A stretch of 64,000 nt of DNA from Chloranthus sessilifolius (GCA_021018995.1 CM037591.1:68599901-68663900); one strand, 5' to 3'; positions 33,261 through 43,897 are shown, counted from the stretch's first letter. Translations and numbers: made by a program. Notes: generated by a model from the letters alone, not told the origin.

Positions 33261-34543
33261 TCTAGGGCAATAAAAATCAATCACATCAAAGTAGATAAAT
33301 GATAAAGAGCCACGATATACCATGCTGCAAAGAAAGGTAAGTATGCTCACCCTCCCCCCTTTTTTACTTATGAGAGATACATATGCGTAAATAAAGAAAA
33401 GAGAGATCCCTTTTAGATTGAAAAAAATCCTTTCTTCAGAAGATGATAATAAACAAAATTTCCCCTTTGAAAATAAAGCAAGTTAGAATCGAATAAAATC
33501 ATTCTTTTATGTTTCTAGAAAAAAAAGGATAGAAGCCTTTCTTTTTACACTTAGAAAAACAAAAAAATCCTCCCTTTATGTCTAGGAAAACAAAAAAGAG
33601 AAATCATCACCACGCTTCTCACAAAAAGTCATTTCTTCGTGTTCCTAAAAACAAACAAAAATAATCCTTTACTTTGTTTGTCAAAATAAAATGAAGAACC
33701 AAAAACAAAAAAATAATTATTTACTTTGTTTGTCAAAATAAAATGAAAAACCAAAAATAAAAAAATAATCATTTACTTTGTTTGTCAAAATAAAATGAAA
33801 AGCCAAACACAAAAAATAATCATTTACTTTGTTTGTCAAAATAAAATGAAAAACCAAAAACAAAAAATAATCCTTTACTTTGTCCGTCAAAATAAAATGA
33901 AAAAACCAAAAACAAAAAATAATCCTTTACTTTGTTTGTCGAAACAAAACAACAAAAAAGAAGTAAAACCAAAAACAAAAATAATCCTTTACTTTGTTTG
34001 TCGAAATAAAAAAAAAAAAATCAAAAAATCCTTTGCTTTATTTAAATAAAAAATAAAAACAAAATTTCTTTACTTTATATAAACAAAAAATCCCTTTCAA
34101 TATGTACAAGTGAAAACAACAAAAAAAATGTATAAAATATGTATAATACATTATGCAAAACCCATGAAACAACAAAAATAGGGCATCATTCATAAGAAAC
34201 CATCCACACACCATCAATAAACATATACTCCACAAAAGTTAACCATTACTCATCAAAGAATGTAAGATCATGTTCATATTTGCAAAAAAATAATAGGGAA
34301 AATCAAGAAAAGTGAGTTTTTAATGGTTACCCTGTGAAGGGGATGTGGTCGTTGACCTATTGCGATGCGAACAAATAATCGGCAAACAAGCAACAACAAT
34401 GCGGCACGCGTAGAGGCAACGTAAAGGAACCCTAAAGGTGGGCCGGTTTGCAGTTTTGAGAAAGGGAGAGGAAGAGTTTTTGAAATAACCACCTTGTTGC
34501 TCGAACTCGGGGGTTTTAAATTCAAAAAACCCCAGTTTGGTCT
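33261..34543. other. AT-rich tract upstream of the antisense PMD gene
   Basis: No coding sequence. Plus is A-rich with a tandem array (33640-34030). It could be the 5' UTR, an intron or the promoter of the minus-strand PMD gene. Confidence 0.6.
33640..34030. repeat. About 52-60 bp AT-rich tandem array
   Basis: About seven copies of a unit containing tttactttgtttgtcaaaat and aaaatgaaaaaccaaaaa. Later copies diverge and shorten. Confidence 0.9.
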
Positions 34544-34709
34544 ATCGCAACTAATAGTTGTGCCAGACATTTTTGCCCCCCGGATTGGCTTGGCACAACT
34601 AATAGTTACGCCGGGCAATTGTTTTGGCCCTGCTCAGCTTGGCGCAACTAATAGTTGTGCTAGGCCATTTTGAGCCTTCTTTTGGCTTGGAACAACTAAT
34701 AGTTGCGGC
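34544..34709. repeat. Palindrome array, version 1 (upstream of antisense PMD gene of B)
   Basis: Copies start at 34544, 34592, 34641 and 34689, a spacing of 48-49 bp. The cores are AACTA-A-TAGTT with decayed outer arms. Confidence 0.9.
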
Positions 34710-36294
34710 AGGTACTTTCGGGCTGTGTTGGGCCTGGGTCGGGTCTCATGCTTGGTCCGATTCCCCTCCCTCTTCGTTTTGGGTACCCCCGGCAGATGTA
34801 TATTCTCCCATGGCGTTTCGATCTTTATTCGACTTGCCCAGGCAGACGTGCTAAAATAAGTGGACCAAGATCGATGAGCAAGCTCAAAGCATCTTGATAA
34901 GACATGAAAAATATAAAACAAAAAAAACACATACAATGATAAATCCAAAAAAAATCACATAAAATAATATAACAATCACAAAAATATATAGCACATAAAT
35001 GATAACATATTTGTGCTTCCCCAAGGAGTTACGCACATGCATAATGTGGTAAAGTGTCAATGCTTTATAGACGATGCAGTTGTGCCATATTAATGTCTCG
35101 AGTCCAGGGTTCGCCTTGGGTCATTGGATCCTTCTTCAAAAGTAGGAGCAATGACGTCAATCATGATCAGACGGTCAATGTTTCGATCAAGATGACTTCA
35201 CTGCTAAATCTTTGCGATGAGCGCTCTATTTTGGATTCATATGAACTTAAGTGTCTTAAGCTTCAGATTCTCCATTGGAAAAGGTCAATCGTTGGTTGAG
35301 ACCAACCTGTTGAGAATGAGATTGCGTATCAATCAAACTATGTGCAACCATACATATAGAAGGGTTCATTTCCCCTTTATTTTCTACAAGCTTAAAACCT
35401 GTATGGGCAGCGGTATCCCTGTAAAGTATACGCTCTGCGTCTGGGTATCCGTATGATGGTCATTTATTCCTGAAAATTGTACCCGAGCAGGTCTGGGTCG
35501 GGGCTTCCATCGCCTTTATTGCTTATCGCCCCTAATGGGTGCATGTTTATGCATAGTTAAATGATGTTTATGATCATTGTTGGTAGAAACCAGGATTGGA
35601 TGTCCCTTTTGAGAGATGCCTAATGTTTGGTTGGATCTGTTTAAGGTAGTTGAAGCTGGATGCTCTAGGTCATGTCGATCTAGGGCACATCTTCAAAAAA
35701 GGCACATACTCCTAAAAAGCATTGCGACTTCTATTCGCTCTGCTCGGGTAATCGTGCTAAATAAACTTCGGGATCAATGGGTTCGCCCAAAGACCTCAAA
35801 CCCTGCTTCACGCAGGGGCACCCGCGACCAGTCAAATGGGGCAATCAATGCCTCATGGGATTTGACGCAAATTGTGGAACCTTGCATATTTTTGCTTTGC
35901 GCCTATCTTTAAGTGTGGGTCGATCCCCCTCTTTACTTGTGAAGCTGTTGTATTCAGAATGAATCTCGAACATCAATCACCTTCAAATCATCTCAAGAAG
36001 CGAACATTTTTCCTGACGTACAGGCTTTCACAACTCGAGAAGCGAACATTTTTCTCAGCTATTGGGCTTTCGCAACTCATCTCACCTCGGTTATGCCCAG
36101 TAATGTCGCTAAGCGCTTGGGGACCGATCGCCTTGAGAAATGAATGTTTAGCCTGACATCCAGGGCTTTCATTTTCTCATCATGTTACTCATCTGATGTT
36201 TAAAGTTTATTCTGAATGCAGCGGATCAATCAGTAATGCCTTAGACCTCTTTGGATGTCTCTTTTCTTGAGCATTCGATCATTAGTGATCGGAT
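34710..36294. other. 3' untranslated tract of element B
   Basis: No coding sequence. A short repeat of gaagcgaacatttttc followed by gggctttcgcaactc occurs two to three times at 35998-36175. Confidence 0.7.
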
Positions 36295-36310
36295 ACCAAA
36301 GAGGGGCATC
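36295..36310 (+). other. Polypurine tract of element B
   Basis: ccaaagaggggcatc immediately before TGTAGACACCC of the 3' LTR. The same tract, on minus, precedes F's LTR at 47359. Confidence 0.88.
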
Positions 36311-36714
36311 TGTAGACACCCAAATTTAGCCCAAGGCCTAATCGAAACACATTTCGAGAGAGGCACATTTCTTAGCTTTTGATGGCATATATGGAACCCT
36401 TAGAAATCATCCCAAACCCTTAGGAATCCTCCTAGATCCCTTAGGAACCACCCTAGAACTCTTAGAAATTGGTACTGACCCTTAAAACCCATTTCGAACC
36501 TAAACCTGACACTTCCAAGCCTTGGGTGAGGAGTGGTGTACCAGGACCAGCTTTGGCCTTCTACTATAATCAAATCTTATACCATTGAAAAGTAGAAGTT
36601 GTCAGCGTTCCAACGAGCTAAGAATCGCCCCAATCGGAGTTGTACCTCAAAAGATATGGCAGTCTAAACCCGAACAGCATAAGCGTAATTTCGATTGGGC
36701 TCCCCTAGGGATTT

Positions 36715-36963
36715 GGCACAACTAATAGTTGTGCCAAGCCATTTCTCCCCAGAAATAGCTTGATGCAACTAATAGCTGTGCCAGTTATAATTTTTTCTAG
36801 AGCAACTATTAGTTGCGCCAGGCCATTTTCCCAGAATTTATGCCTGGCGCAACTAATAGTTCCGCCAGTATTAAAGTGGGCCCCACCCTCGCGAAGCCAA
36901 CTTCAGGCCACTATTCAACACTATATTATTGTACATTTGCCTGGCGCAACTAATAGTTGTGCC
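36715..36963. repeat. Palindrome array, version 1 (B 3' LTR, U3)
   Basis: Copies at 36715, 36762, 36799, 36845 and 36943. The first reads GGCACAACTA / TAGTTGTGCC, changed symmetrically in both arms compared with the 5' LTR copy at 15720. Confidence 0.95.
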
Positions 36964-37247
36964 AGGCATATGAATAGTAACCTCTAGTTTTACCTCGAAT
37001 TTCATGATTGGGTTTTGACTTGTTGACCACCTGGGTCTTTCGGGTGTGTTTTGATAGTTCTGTTGTACCCTCTTACACACTATTTGCAACCCATTAGGTG
37101 ACTTAAAGCCCCCTCCCTATCATCTACCATTGGAGGCCCTTTTCACACATTTCAAGGCTCCAAAAACCCTAGGAATCCTTAGATGTGAGATTACCTAATT
37201 GCTAAACCCAATTAGCATCTAAGTGGTCTCCTAACCCACCCATTTCC

Positions 37248-37255
37248 TATAAATA
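37248..37255 (+). promoter_or_regulatory. TATA box of B 3' LTR
   Basis: TATAAATA, 285 bp after the last palindrome of the array. Confidence 0.78.
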
Positions 37256-37974
37256 GATCCCCCCTCCCTTTGATTTAGGGGTTGAGATTTTTACCTATGA
37301 GAGAAAGAGCTTAAAGTGAGAAGATCTTTCTCCCTTTGGTGCAGCATTGCTCATACAAATTCCAAAAGCCCCTTTGAGTGATATTTTCTACCTTAGATAC
37401 CCTAGTTTAGGTGTATGCTACCCATTTACCTTCCCTCTCTACCCCTTAGCTAGCAAGCCTTAGAGCTTAGAACTCTTATTTCTACCATACAAGCCTTCAA
37501 GAGCTCATCAAAAGTAAGCCACGCAAGGCTCTCCTACGGTGCTACAAGGGCCCGATGGCTCCGACTCTCCCCTTTCTTCTCCTATCTCTTCTTTAGCTCT
37601 TCCGATCCTCCCATTTGTGCCATTACGCCGCTGAATTTTCGGTAAGAACGGAGGGGCACAAATAGGATTTAGGGCCCATTTGGGCAAGAGGAAGCCATTT
37701 TCTTTTCTTTTACTTTATTTTTGTGTTGGCCATTAGTAGAGACCCGCGTTAAGCGGGTTGATCGGGTGTCTAAGACCTTCCTGATCGATAACCGAAGCCC
37801 CTACCTAAGAGCCTTTAGTGTGGACCGGATTCAGAGTCATATTTTTAGCACTTCGCTGCTTATAAAAATGATATAGGTATCCTGGGACACCAAAAGCTCT
37901 AGGTGGTGATTCTATATTTTTAGCAAGAGAGCGCATTGCCACGACGGGATCATCGAAAATCCCATGGTTGCACA

Positions 37975-37979
37975 TCAAC
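37975..37979. repeat. Target-site duplication of element B, right copy (TCAAC)
   Basis: Matches 15311-15315. Confidence 0.95.
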
Positions 37980-38563
37980 AAGTCAAACCCCAAAAGTGAA
38001 GTTTGAGTAAAAAACCATGGTTACTGTAGCTAAGCTTGGAGCATGTATTACACACGCCAAGCATAGCTACAGTGTCTGGAAGTTCAGAGCCGAGGTGGGT
38101 CCCACCAATACTTGGCATGTGTATTAGATGCACCAAGTCATTTTTGGAGAAAAGTGACTTGGCGCATGTAATACATGCACCATGTATGCCCTCAAATATG
38201 TGTAGTTTTTGTCACTTTTGAGATTGCCGTAACTTTTGAAGTACAACTCAGATTGAGGTGATTCTTGGCTTGTTGGAAAGCAGAGAACCCATACTTTTTA
38301 ATGGTATAAGATTCAATCTTAGTAGAGGTCCCTACCAGCCCTAGCACATCTCACTCTAATCATCGCCCGAGAGGGTCAACTATGGGTTCGGAGAGGTCGG
38401 GGGTAATTCCTAAGGGTATGGACAAGTTCCTAAGGGTTTGGGAAGATTCCTAAGGGCTTTGGGAAGATTCCTAAGGGTATGGGAGAAGCTATCGGAAGCT
38501 CGGGGGTGCGCCTCTCTGGAAGTATGTTTCGATCGGGCCTTGGGCCAAATTTGGGTGTCTACA
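37980..38563 (-). mobile_element. Element A 5' LTR, 5' half
   Basis: On minus it begins TGTAGACACCCAAATTTGG at 38563. It holds a version 2 palindrome array (38038-38181) and four copies of a roughly 22 bp repeat (cctaagggtttgggaagatt, about 38405-38485). It joins 14361-15315 once B is removed. Confidence 0.92.
38038..38181. repeat. Palindrome array, version 2 (element A 5' LTR)
   Basis: Copies at 38038, 38114 and 38161. The last reads GGCGCATGTA-A-TACATGCACC. Confidence 0.9.
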
Positions 38564-39090
38564 ATTATAGTTCGACCGACGATCTTTGATCACATTCATG
38601 AGTTATAGATGAAAGATTCAGAGTTAGTCAAGATCAGACATGGTGTACTTGATGGTAGTAGACCGGATTTCTCCATCAAGGAGGATGGATCACTTTTGTT
38701 CAGGAGACGTCTATGTATACCGATTGATGTTGACCTTCGGTAAACTATCTTAGATGAATCCCACAAGTCTAAGTATGTCGTACACCCTGGTAGCACTAAG
38801 ATGTATTAGGATATGAGGAAGAACTACTGGTAGAGAGGTTTGAAATAGGATGTTGCTGAGTACGTGTCAATGTGTTTAGTATGTCAACAAGTGAAAGTAG
38901 ATCATAGACATCCGACAGGTTTATTGCAGCCTCTACCAATACCAGAATGGAAATGGGAGTCAATCTCCATGGACTTCATAGTGGGATTACCACGAACAAT
39001 GAAACGACACAATGCCATTTAGGTAGTCATTCACCGATTAACCAAGTCAACTCACTTCTTGCCATACAACACCAAGTATACGGCAGGAAG
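38564..39090 (+). pseudogene. Element D (chromovirus) integrase, left part
   Basis: Decayed pol of a Tekay/Del-like chromovirus: [52 protein letters not shown] and [17 protein letters not shown], the zinc-binding part and first catalytic region of integrase. It begins abruptly where element A was inserted; the preceding part lies outside the window beyond A. Interrupted at 39090 by solo LTR C. Confidence 0.88.
39087..39090. repeat. TSD of solo LTR C, left copy (GAAG)
   Basis: GAAG is repeated at 40637-40640. Removing the LTR joins the reading TKYTAG to RLAELYMKEIV, as expected for this integrase. Confidence 0.8.
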
Positions 39091-39802
39091 TGGGATTTGT
39101 GATGATCCCGTCGCGACGATGCGCTCGCTAACAAAATTATAGAGTTGCCACCCAGAGCTTTTAGTGTCCCGAGAAACCTAGTTCATTTTTATGAGCACCG
39201 AAGTGCTAAAAATATGACTCTGAATCTGATCTACACCAAAGGATCTTGGGTAGGGGCTTCAGTTATTGATTGGGAAGGTGTTAGACACCCAATCAACCCG
39301 CTTAACGTGGTCTCTACTAAAGGCCAAAATAAAAATGATGTTAAAGAAAAGGAAATGACTTCCCCTTGCCCAAATGGATCCTAAATCATATTTGTGCCCC
39401 TCCATTCCTCCAAAAATTTGGCGACATAACAGCACAAATGAGAGAATAGAAGAAGAACTAAAAGAGATAGGAGAAGAAAGGGGAGAGTCGGAGCCCTTGG
39501 GCCCTTGTTGCACCATTGAGAAGCCTTGCATTGGCTTGCTTTGATGAGCTTTTGAAGGCTTGTATGGTGGAAATAGGGGTTCTAACCTCTATGGCTTGCT
39601 AGCTAAGAGGTAGAGAGGGAAGGTAAATGGGTAGCATATACCTAAACTAAGGGATCTAAGGTGAGAAATATCACTCCAAGGAGGTTTGGAATTCTCGATT
39701 TTGTATGGGAATGGTGCACCAAAGGGAGAAAGATCTTCTCACTATAAGCTCTTTCTCTCTTAGGTAATTTTTTCAACCTTTAATCCAAGGGGAGAGGGGC
39801 TC

Positions 39803-39810
39803 TATTTATA
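39803..39810 (-). promoter_or_regulatory. TATA box of solo LTR C
   Basis: TATAAATA on minus, about 285 bp downstream of the palindrome array. Confidence 0.75.
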
Positions 39811-40094
39811 GGAAATTGGTGGGTTAGGAGACCACTTAAGTGCTAATTGGGGTTAGCAATTAGGTAATCTAATATCTAAGGATTCCTAGGGTTTTTGGAG
39901 CCTTGAAACATGTGAGAAGGTCCTCCAATGGTGGATGATAAGGAGGGGCCTTAAGTCACTTAAGGGGTTGCAAATAGGGTATAAAAGGGTGCAACAAAAC
40001 TATCAAAACATACCCCAAAGATCAAGATGGTCAACAAGTCAAACTCCAATCTTGATTTTTGAGATAAAAACCCACAATCACTGTGTCTATGCTT

Positions 40095-40209
40095 GGCACA
40101 ACTAATAGATGCACCAAGCCATTTTTGGGGGAAAATGGCCTAGCACAACTATTAGTTGTGCCAGGCTTTTTCTGGGGAGAAATGGCTTGGCGCAACTATT
40201 ACTCGCGCT
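40095..40209. repeat. Palindrome array, version 1 (solo LTR C)
   Basis: Copies at 40095, 40142 and 40189, exactly 47 bp apart. The spacer at 40115-40140 is itself a dyad (GCCATTTT and AAAATGGC). Confidence 0.92.
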
Positions 40210-40429
40210 AAGCAAAATTCTTTCAAAACAGCCTGATTTTCAAATCGCCATAATGTTTACTATATAACTCCGATTGAGGCAATTTTTAGCTTGTTGGAAA
40301 TCTGGAGAAGTCCTCTTTCCAATTGTATATGACTTGATTATAGTAGAAGACCTCAGCTAGTACCAGTGCACCCCTCTTCATCCGTTGCTTGGGGAGGTTA
40401 GGTTCAGGCCTGAAACATTTTTTAAGGGT

Positions 40430-40560
40430 CAGGATTGGTTTCTAAAGGTTTGGGATGGTTTCTAAGGGTTCGAGATAGATTCCTAAGGGTTCGGGATAGG
40501 TTCCTAAGGGATCTAGGGGGATTCCTGAGCGTTTGGGGTGATTCTTAAGGGTTCCATACA
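40430..40560. repeat. About 22 bp tandem repeat in LTR C
   Basis: Six degenerate copies of ttcctaagggttcgggatag or a variant. Related words are at 38405-38485 (A) and on the other strand in B's LTRs. Confidence 0.85.
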
Positions 40561-40640
40561 TGCCATCAAAGCTCGAAAGCGCGTCTCTCTCGAAATGTGT
40601 TTTGATCAGGCCTTGGGCTAAATTTGGGTGTCTATAGAAG

Positions 40641-41565
40641 GCTAGCAGAGTTATACATGAAAGAGATAGTCTGATTAAATGGTATTTCAGTTAGCATTGT
40701 TTCAGATTGTGTTCCTTTGTATAATTCAAAGTTTTGGCAAAAGTTTCAAGAAGGAATGGGTACACGGTTAGACTTTAGTTTGGCATTCCACCCACAGATG
40801 GATGGACAAATAGAACGGGTGAATCAGATTATAGAAGACATGCTAAGAGCATGTATGCTTGATTTTCAGGCATCATGGGATCAACATCTACCATTGATAG
40901 AGTTTGCATATAATAATAGCTTTCAGACAAGCATTGGTATGGCGCCTTACGAGGCATTATATGGATGGCGATGTAGATCGCCAATAAATTAGGAAGAGAC
41001 CAGAGAAAAGTTTATATTGGGTCCAGAAATGCTTGAGAGCAATGCCACTATCGATCGGGTGATTAGAGAAAGAATCAAATTAGCTCAATGCAGGCAGAAG
41101 AGTTATGTCGATATAAAGAGAACGAGTGTGGACTTTAAAGTTGGCGATCATGTATTCGTTAAGATCTTACCCATGAAGTGTTTAATGAGATTTGGAAAGC
41201 GGGGAAAGTTAAGCCCACGGTACTTTGGACCCTTTAAAGTTTTAGGCAGAGTTGGTGAAGTTGCTTACAGAATTAAATTACCTCCACTATTCGATAGGGT
41301 ACATAATGTCTTTCATGTGTCTATCCTTAGATAGTATGTGAAGGATCCGACTCATGTTTTGAGCGATCAATCGCTCAAGTTGTATGAGAATATGATGACG
41401 ATAGAAGAGCGAATGCAAATACTTGATCGGAAGGAGCAAATCTTGCGTACGAAGAGTATTTCGTTAGTGCTTATCAAGTGGCAGAATCATCCAGCTGAAG
41501 AGGCTACTTGGGAGCGCGAGGCAAAAATTAAGGAACAATACCCTCACTTGTTCAATGAGAGTTGA
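40641..41565 (+). pseudogene. Element D integrase C-terminal half and chromodomain
   Basis: Continues from 39086: FHPQMDGQIERVNQIIEDML (catalytic Glu), [71 protein letters not shown] and the chromodomain ILDRKEQILRTKSISLVLIK with EEATWEREAKIKEQYPHLF. The stop is at 41563-41565. Chromodomains direct chromovirus insertion into heterochromatin. Stops occur near 40668, 40990 and 41333. Confidence 0.92.
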
Positions 41566-41748
41566 GAGGGAGTGTTCTTGTAACTCTATTTTCACTGAGA
41601 ATTTTGATGTATCATTAATGATTTCATTAGAGAAGATGAGAATTTTGTATATGAATATGGTTAAGGCAGTATGAGGAGCTATATTTAGCTAGGTGAGAAC
41701 CTACACTAAATCTGAAGTGAAAAACACAATCTAGGACTTTTCTGTTCA

Positions 41749-42013
41749 AACCGATCGGTCAATTTTGAAATTCGACCCATTGAAAATAGCACGACCGGTC
41801 GAATTGGTGAAAATAGAGAGTAGATTTTGAACTAAAGTAAAGCCTATGAAAACCGACCAGTCGGAAATAAAACCGACCAGTCGGAAATAAAACCGACTAA
41901 TCGATTTTGGAATATGATCAGTCAATTTGAAAATCAACCAATCGAAATCATCGAGCAGGTGTTTTAAGTATAAAATCAACCGGTCAATTTTTGAATTTGA
42001 CCAGCCGATTTTT
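41749..42013. repeat. Dyad array ACCGACCGGTCGG (element D)
   Basis: About ten degenerate copies of a short palindrome such as CCGATCGG, CGACCGGTCG and CCGACCAGTCGG, each followed by AT-rich text (aaataaa, aattttgaa). Copies at 41853 and 41873 are a 20 bp direct repeat. The array ends just before the TATA-like run. Confidence 0.88.
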
Positions 42014-42016
42014 GCG

Positions 42017-42027
42017 TATATATATAA
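42017..42027 (+). promoter_or_regulatory. TATA-like element before the extra ORF of D
   Basis: tatatatataag, 243 bp before the ATG at 42270 and directly after the dyad array. A candidate internal promoter. Confidence 0.5.
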
Positions 42028-42269
42028 GTTGGGTTTTTTTTTTGTGGATTCGAAATTTCAGAATTTGGTTCTTATTTCTTAGGGTTTCCTTTTCTATTTA
42101 TTTGGGAGCTAATAGAAGTGAGTTTCAAGGATTTTTAGCTTGGATTCTTTGAAGAATCAAACTTGAAATCACTCCTCAAAGGTAAAACCCTAGTTCTTGA
42201 ACTCTTGTACTTGAGTTTTCATTTCTATTTTGAACCCTATTTTCGATTTCTCCTTGAAAGACCCTAGAA

Positions 42270-43622
42270 ATGCCACCCAAAACACGACAAACCACGAAGA
42301 CTATGGCTCCGAAACTACCATTAAGGAGCCCTAGTAGTTCTAGACCACCGCCAACACCATCACCGCCACAATCCCCATCACCACCATAGTCACCATCATC
42401 ATCTTCATCATCATCACACCATTCTTCACCACCATCATCACCACCACATTTAGAGCAGCCCAATGAGTGGTGGGCTAGTAAGGATTTCGAAGATGAATAT
42501 ATTATTGACGAGGCCCTGTTCCAAGAACAGGATGTCCAGGGAAACACAGTATGGGCTAGGGATTACATTGTTAAGGCGGGTTTAGGAAATATCCTAAAGC
42601 CACTGCATGATTATTATTACCCTTATCTGGTGAAGCTATATTACCAGAACATGCATGAGGGTACTGATTCTGGTTCGATTATGACCAAGATTGGCAGTCG
42701 TGATTATAGGTTCACTCTTGACAATGTTAGTAAAGCCTTAGAATGCTATGACTCTTTTGGACTTGGGATTAATTTGTTGCCCCCATTCCCTACACCTGCT
42801 GATTTTCTTGTGATTAAGGAACAGATGACCCAAGGACGAAAGGGTAAAGCAATCAGAAGAATTGACTTGCCCCATTACATGTGCATGTTAGACACAATTA
42901 TAAAGTGCAACCTTTACCCTATGCGCCACAACACTGAAAGGGTAGGGGATGTACAGCAGGCCTTGTACTCGGTTTTTACAGGTCGATGGTTTAGTGACAC
43001 CAAGATGGTTTTTGAAGGAATAAGGTATATAAGGGGAAAGTTAATGAAAGGAGAAGCAAAACCGAAAGAGCACATTCCATATGCTCGTCTCCTATTGAGT
43101 ATGATTGAAGATTACTCTGATGAGGAAGAGTATGTAATTTTGGACGATGAGCTAAGATCGAATGACCACGTAGCATTGTATACCTTCTTGGATTAGAATC
43201 GAACGTATAATCATTTAAAGAAGAGCCTTCGTCCTTGTGAACCAGTAGTACCACAGGCAGTGGATGCCCTACAAGACCAAGGACTACCTGTTGGGGATCA
43301 ACAAGCTGCTCCTTCTCAACAACAACCTCAGTTTCATGTACCTCTTGCACAGCACGCACCTGCTACACTTGATGCTCTCCTCACTCACATGGCTAGGTTG
43401 GAGGAGGGTAATCAGTTGTTGCATCATAGGATGGACTACTATGAGGACGTATTTACACGCCTGATGCAGCATGCCTACCCGACCGATTACATGACACAGC
43501 TCTCAGATGCTCATGCTTTGATATCAGACCCATGGTACTTTACCACTAGAGCGTCTACATCTGGTGGTGCTGTTGGAGATGATGCAGCAGCGGCGGAGGA
43601 GGCAGGACCTACAGATGATTAG
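42270..43622 (+). pseudogene. Extra ORF downstream of pol in D (putative plant transposon protein-like)
   Basis: One frame of 451 codons from ATG 42270 (MPPKTRQTTKTMAPKLPLRS) to TAG at 43620-43622, with only two internal stops, TAG at 42387 and 43194. After a Pro/Ser-rich start comes YYYPYLVKLYYQNMHEG, GSRDYRFTLDNVSKALEC, IDLPHYMCMLDTIIKCNLYP, TKMVFEGIRYIRGKL, and a C-terminal helix-rich part with HMARLEEGNQLLHHRMDYYE. The pattern (P-x-LV-x-x-FY-x-N near the start) fits the group labelled putative plant transposon protein domain (family name from memory). A homologue lies in element E at 56272-57645 in the same position after pol. Function unknown. Confidence 0.8.
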
Positions 43623-43683
43623 CCGAGTGACGCGACGGCTTGAGAATAGCAGTAAAGAATATGGGTTTATCTTTTAGAGATGT

Positions 43684-43688
43684 GTTAG
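43684..43688. repeat. TSD of the F-type solo LTR, left copy (GTTAG)
   Basis: GTTAG is repeated at 45241-45245. Confidence 0.8.
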
Positions 43689-43897
43689 TGTAGACACCCC
43701 CATTTTTTCCTCTCGGAATATACAAACCTATTCGGTCAACCTCTGACCTTGCCCATGATCTCCAAAAAAGGACTAGCCTTCTCTAAAGACTTTAAAACCC
43801 TAAACGGGGACGATGCACTGAAAAAATAATACATTGAGACCTAGGCTGAAATAATAGCTCTTTGGCTCAGACCCGGCTCAAACCCAGGGAAGTCCCG

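Larger units (their letters stand above)
15316..37974 (+). mobile_element. Element B, complete 22.66 kb Tat/Ogre-type Ty3/gypsy
   Basis: Both LTRs, PBS, gag, protease, RT, two RNases H, integrase, two antisense genes, a PPT and a 5 bp TSD are all present, so the element limits are certain. It is inserted in A's 5' LTR in the opposite orientation. The two LTRs differ by many substitutions and by one 47 bp palindrome unit, so the insertion is not recent. No ORF is intact, so it could move only with help from elsewhere. Confidence 0.96.
36311..37974 (+). mobile_element. Element B 3' LTR (1664 bp)
   Basis: Begins TGTAGACACCC and ends GGTTGCACA. It has five palindromes (36715-36963), TATAAATA at 37248-37255 and a stem-loop at 37760-37786 preceded by ACCCGC / GCGGGT (37742-37758). 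It aligns with 15316-16940 throughout. Confidence 0.96.
39091..40636 (-). mobile_element. Solo LTR C, Tat/Ogre type (1546 bp)
   Basis: Same LTR family as A and B, on minus: starts TATAGACACCC at 40636 (TG mutated to TA), TATA at 39803-39810, version 1 palindromes at 40095-40209, and stem GATTGGG / CCCAATC at 39268-39294. The 3' end near 39091 lacks a few bases of the consensus. No internal sequence adjoins it, so it is a recombined solo LTR inside D. Confidence 0.9.
41566..42269 (+). other. Region between chromodomain and extra ORF of element D
   Basis: Non-coding. It contains the dyad array 41749-42013 and a TATA-like run at 42017-42027, followed by T-rich and CT-rich leader-like sequence up to the ATG at 42270. 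Confidence 0.75.

Noticed and set aside
42176-42547. Minus-strand Gly/Asp-rich open frame
   Set aside because: Mirror of the Pro/Ser-rich start of D's extra ORF.
41573-43688. LTR start of D at 41573 (purine tract followed by TGTTCTTG)
   Set aside because: E shows that the extra ORF lies before the PPT and LTR, so 41573 is more likely internal; no matching LTR end was found.
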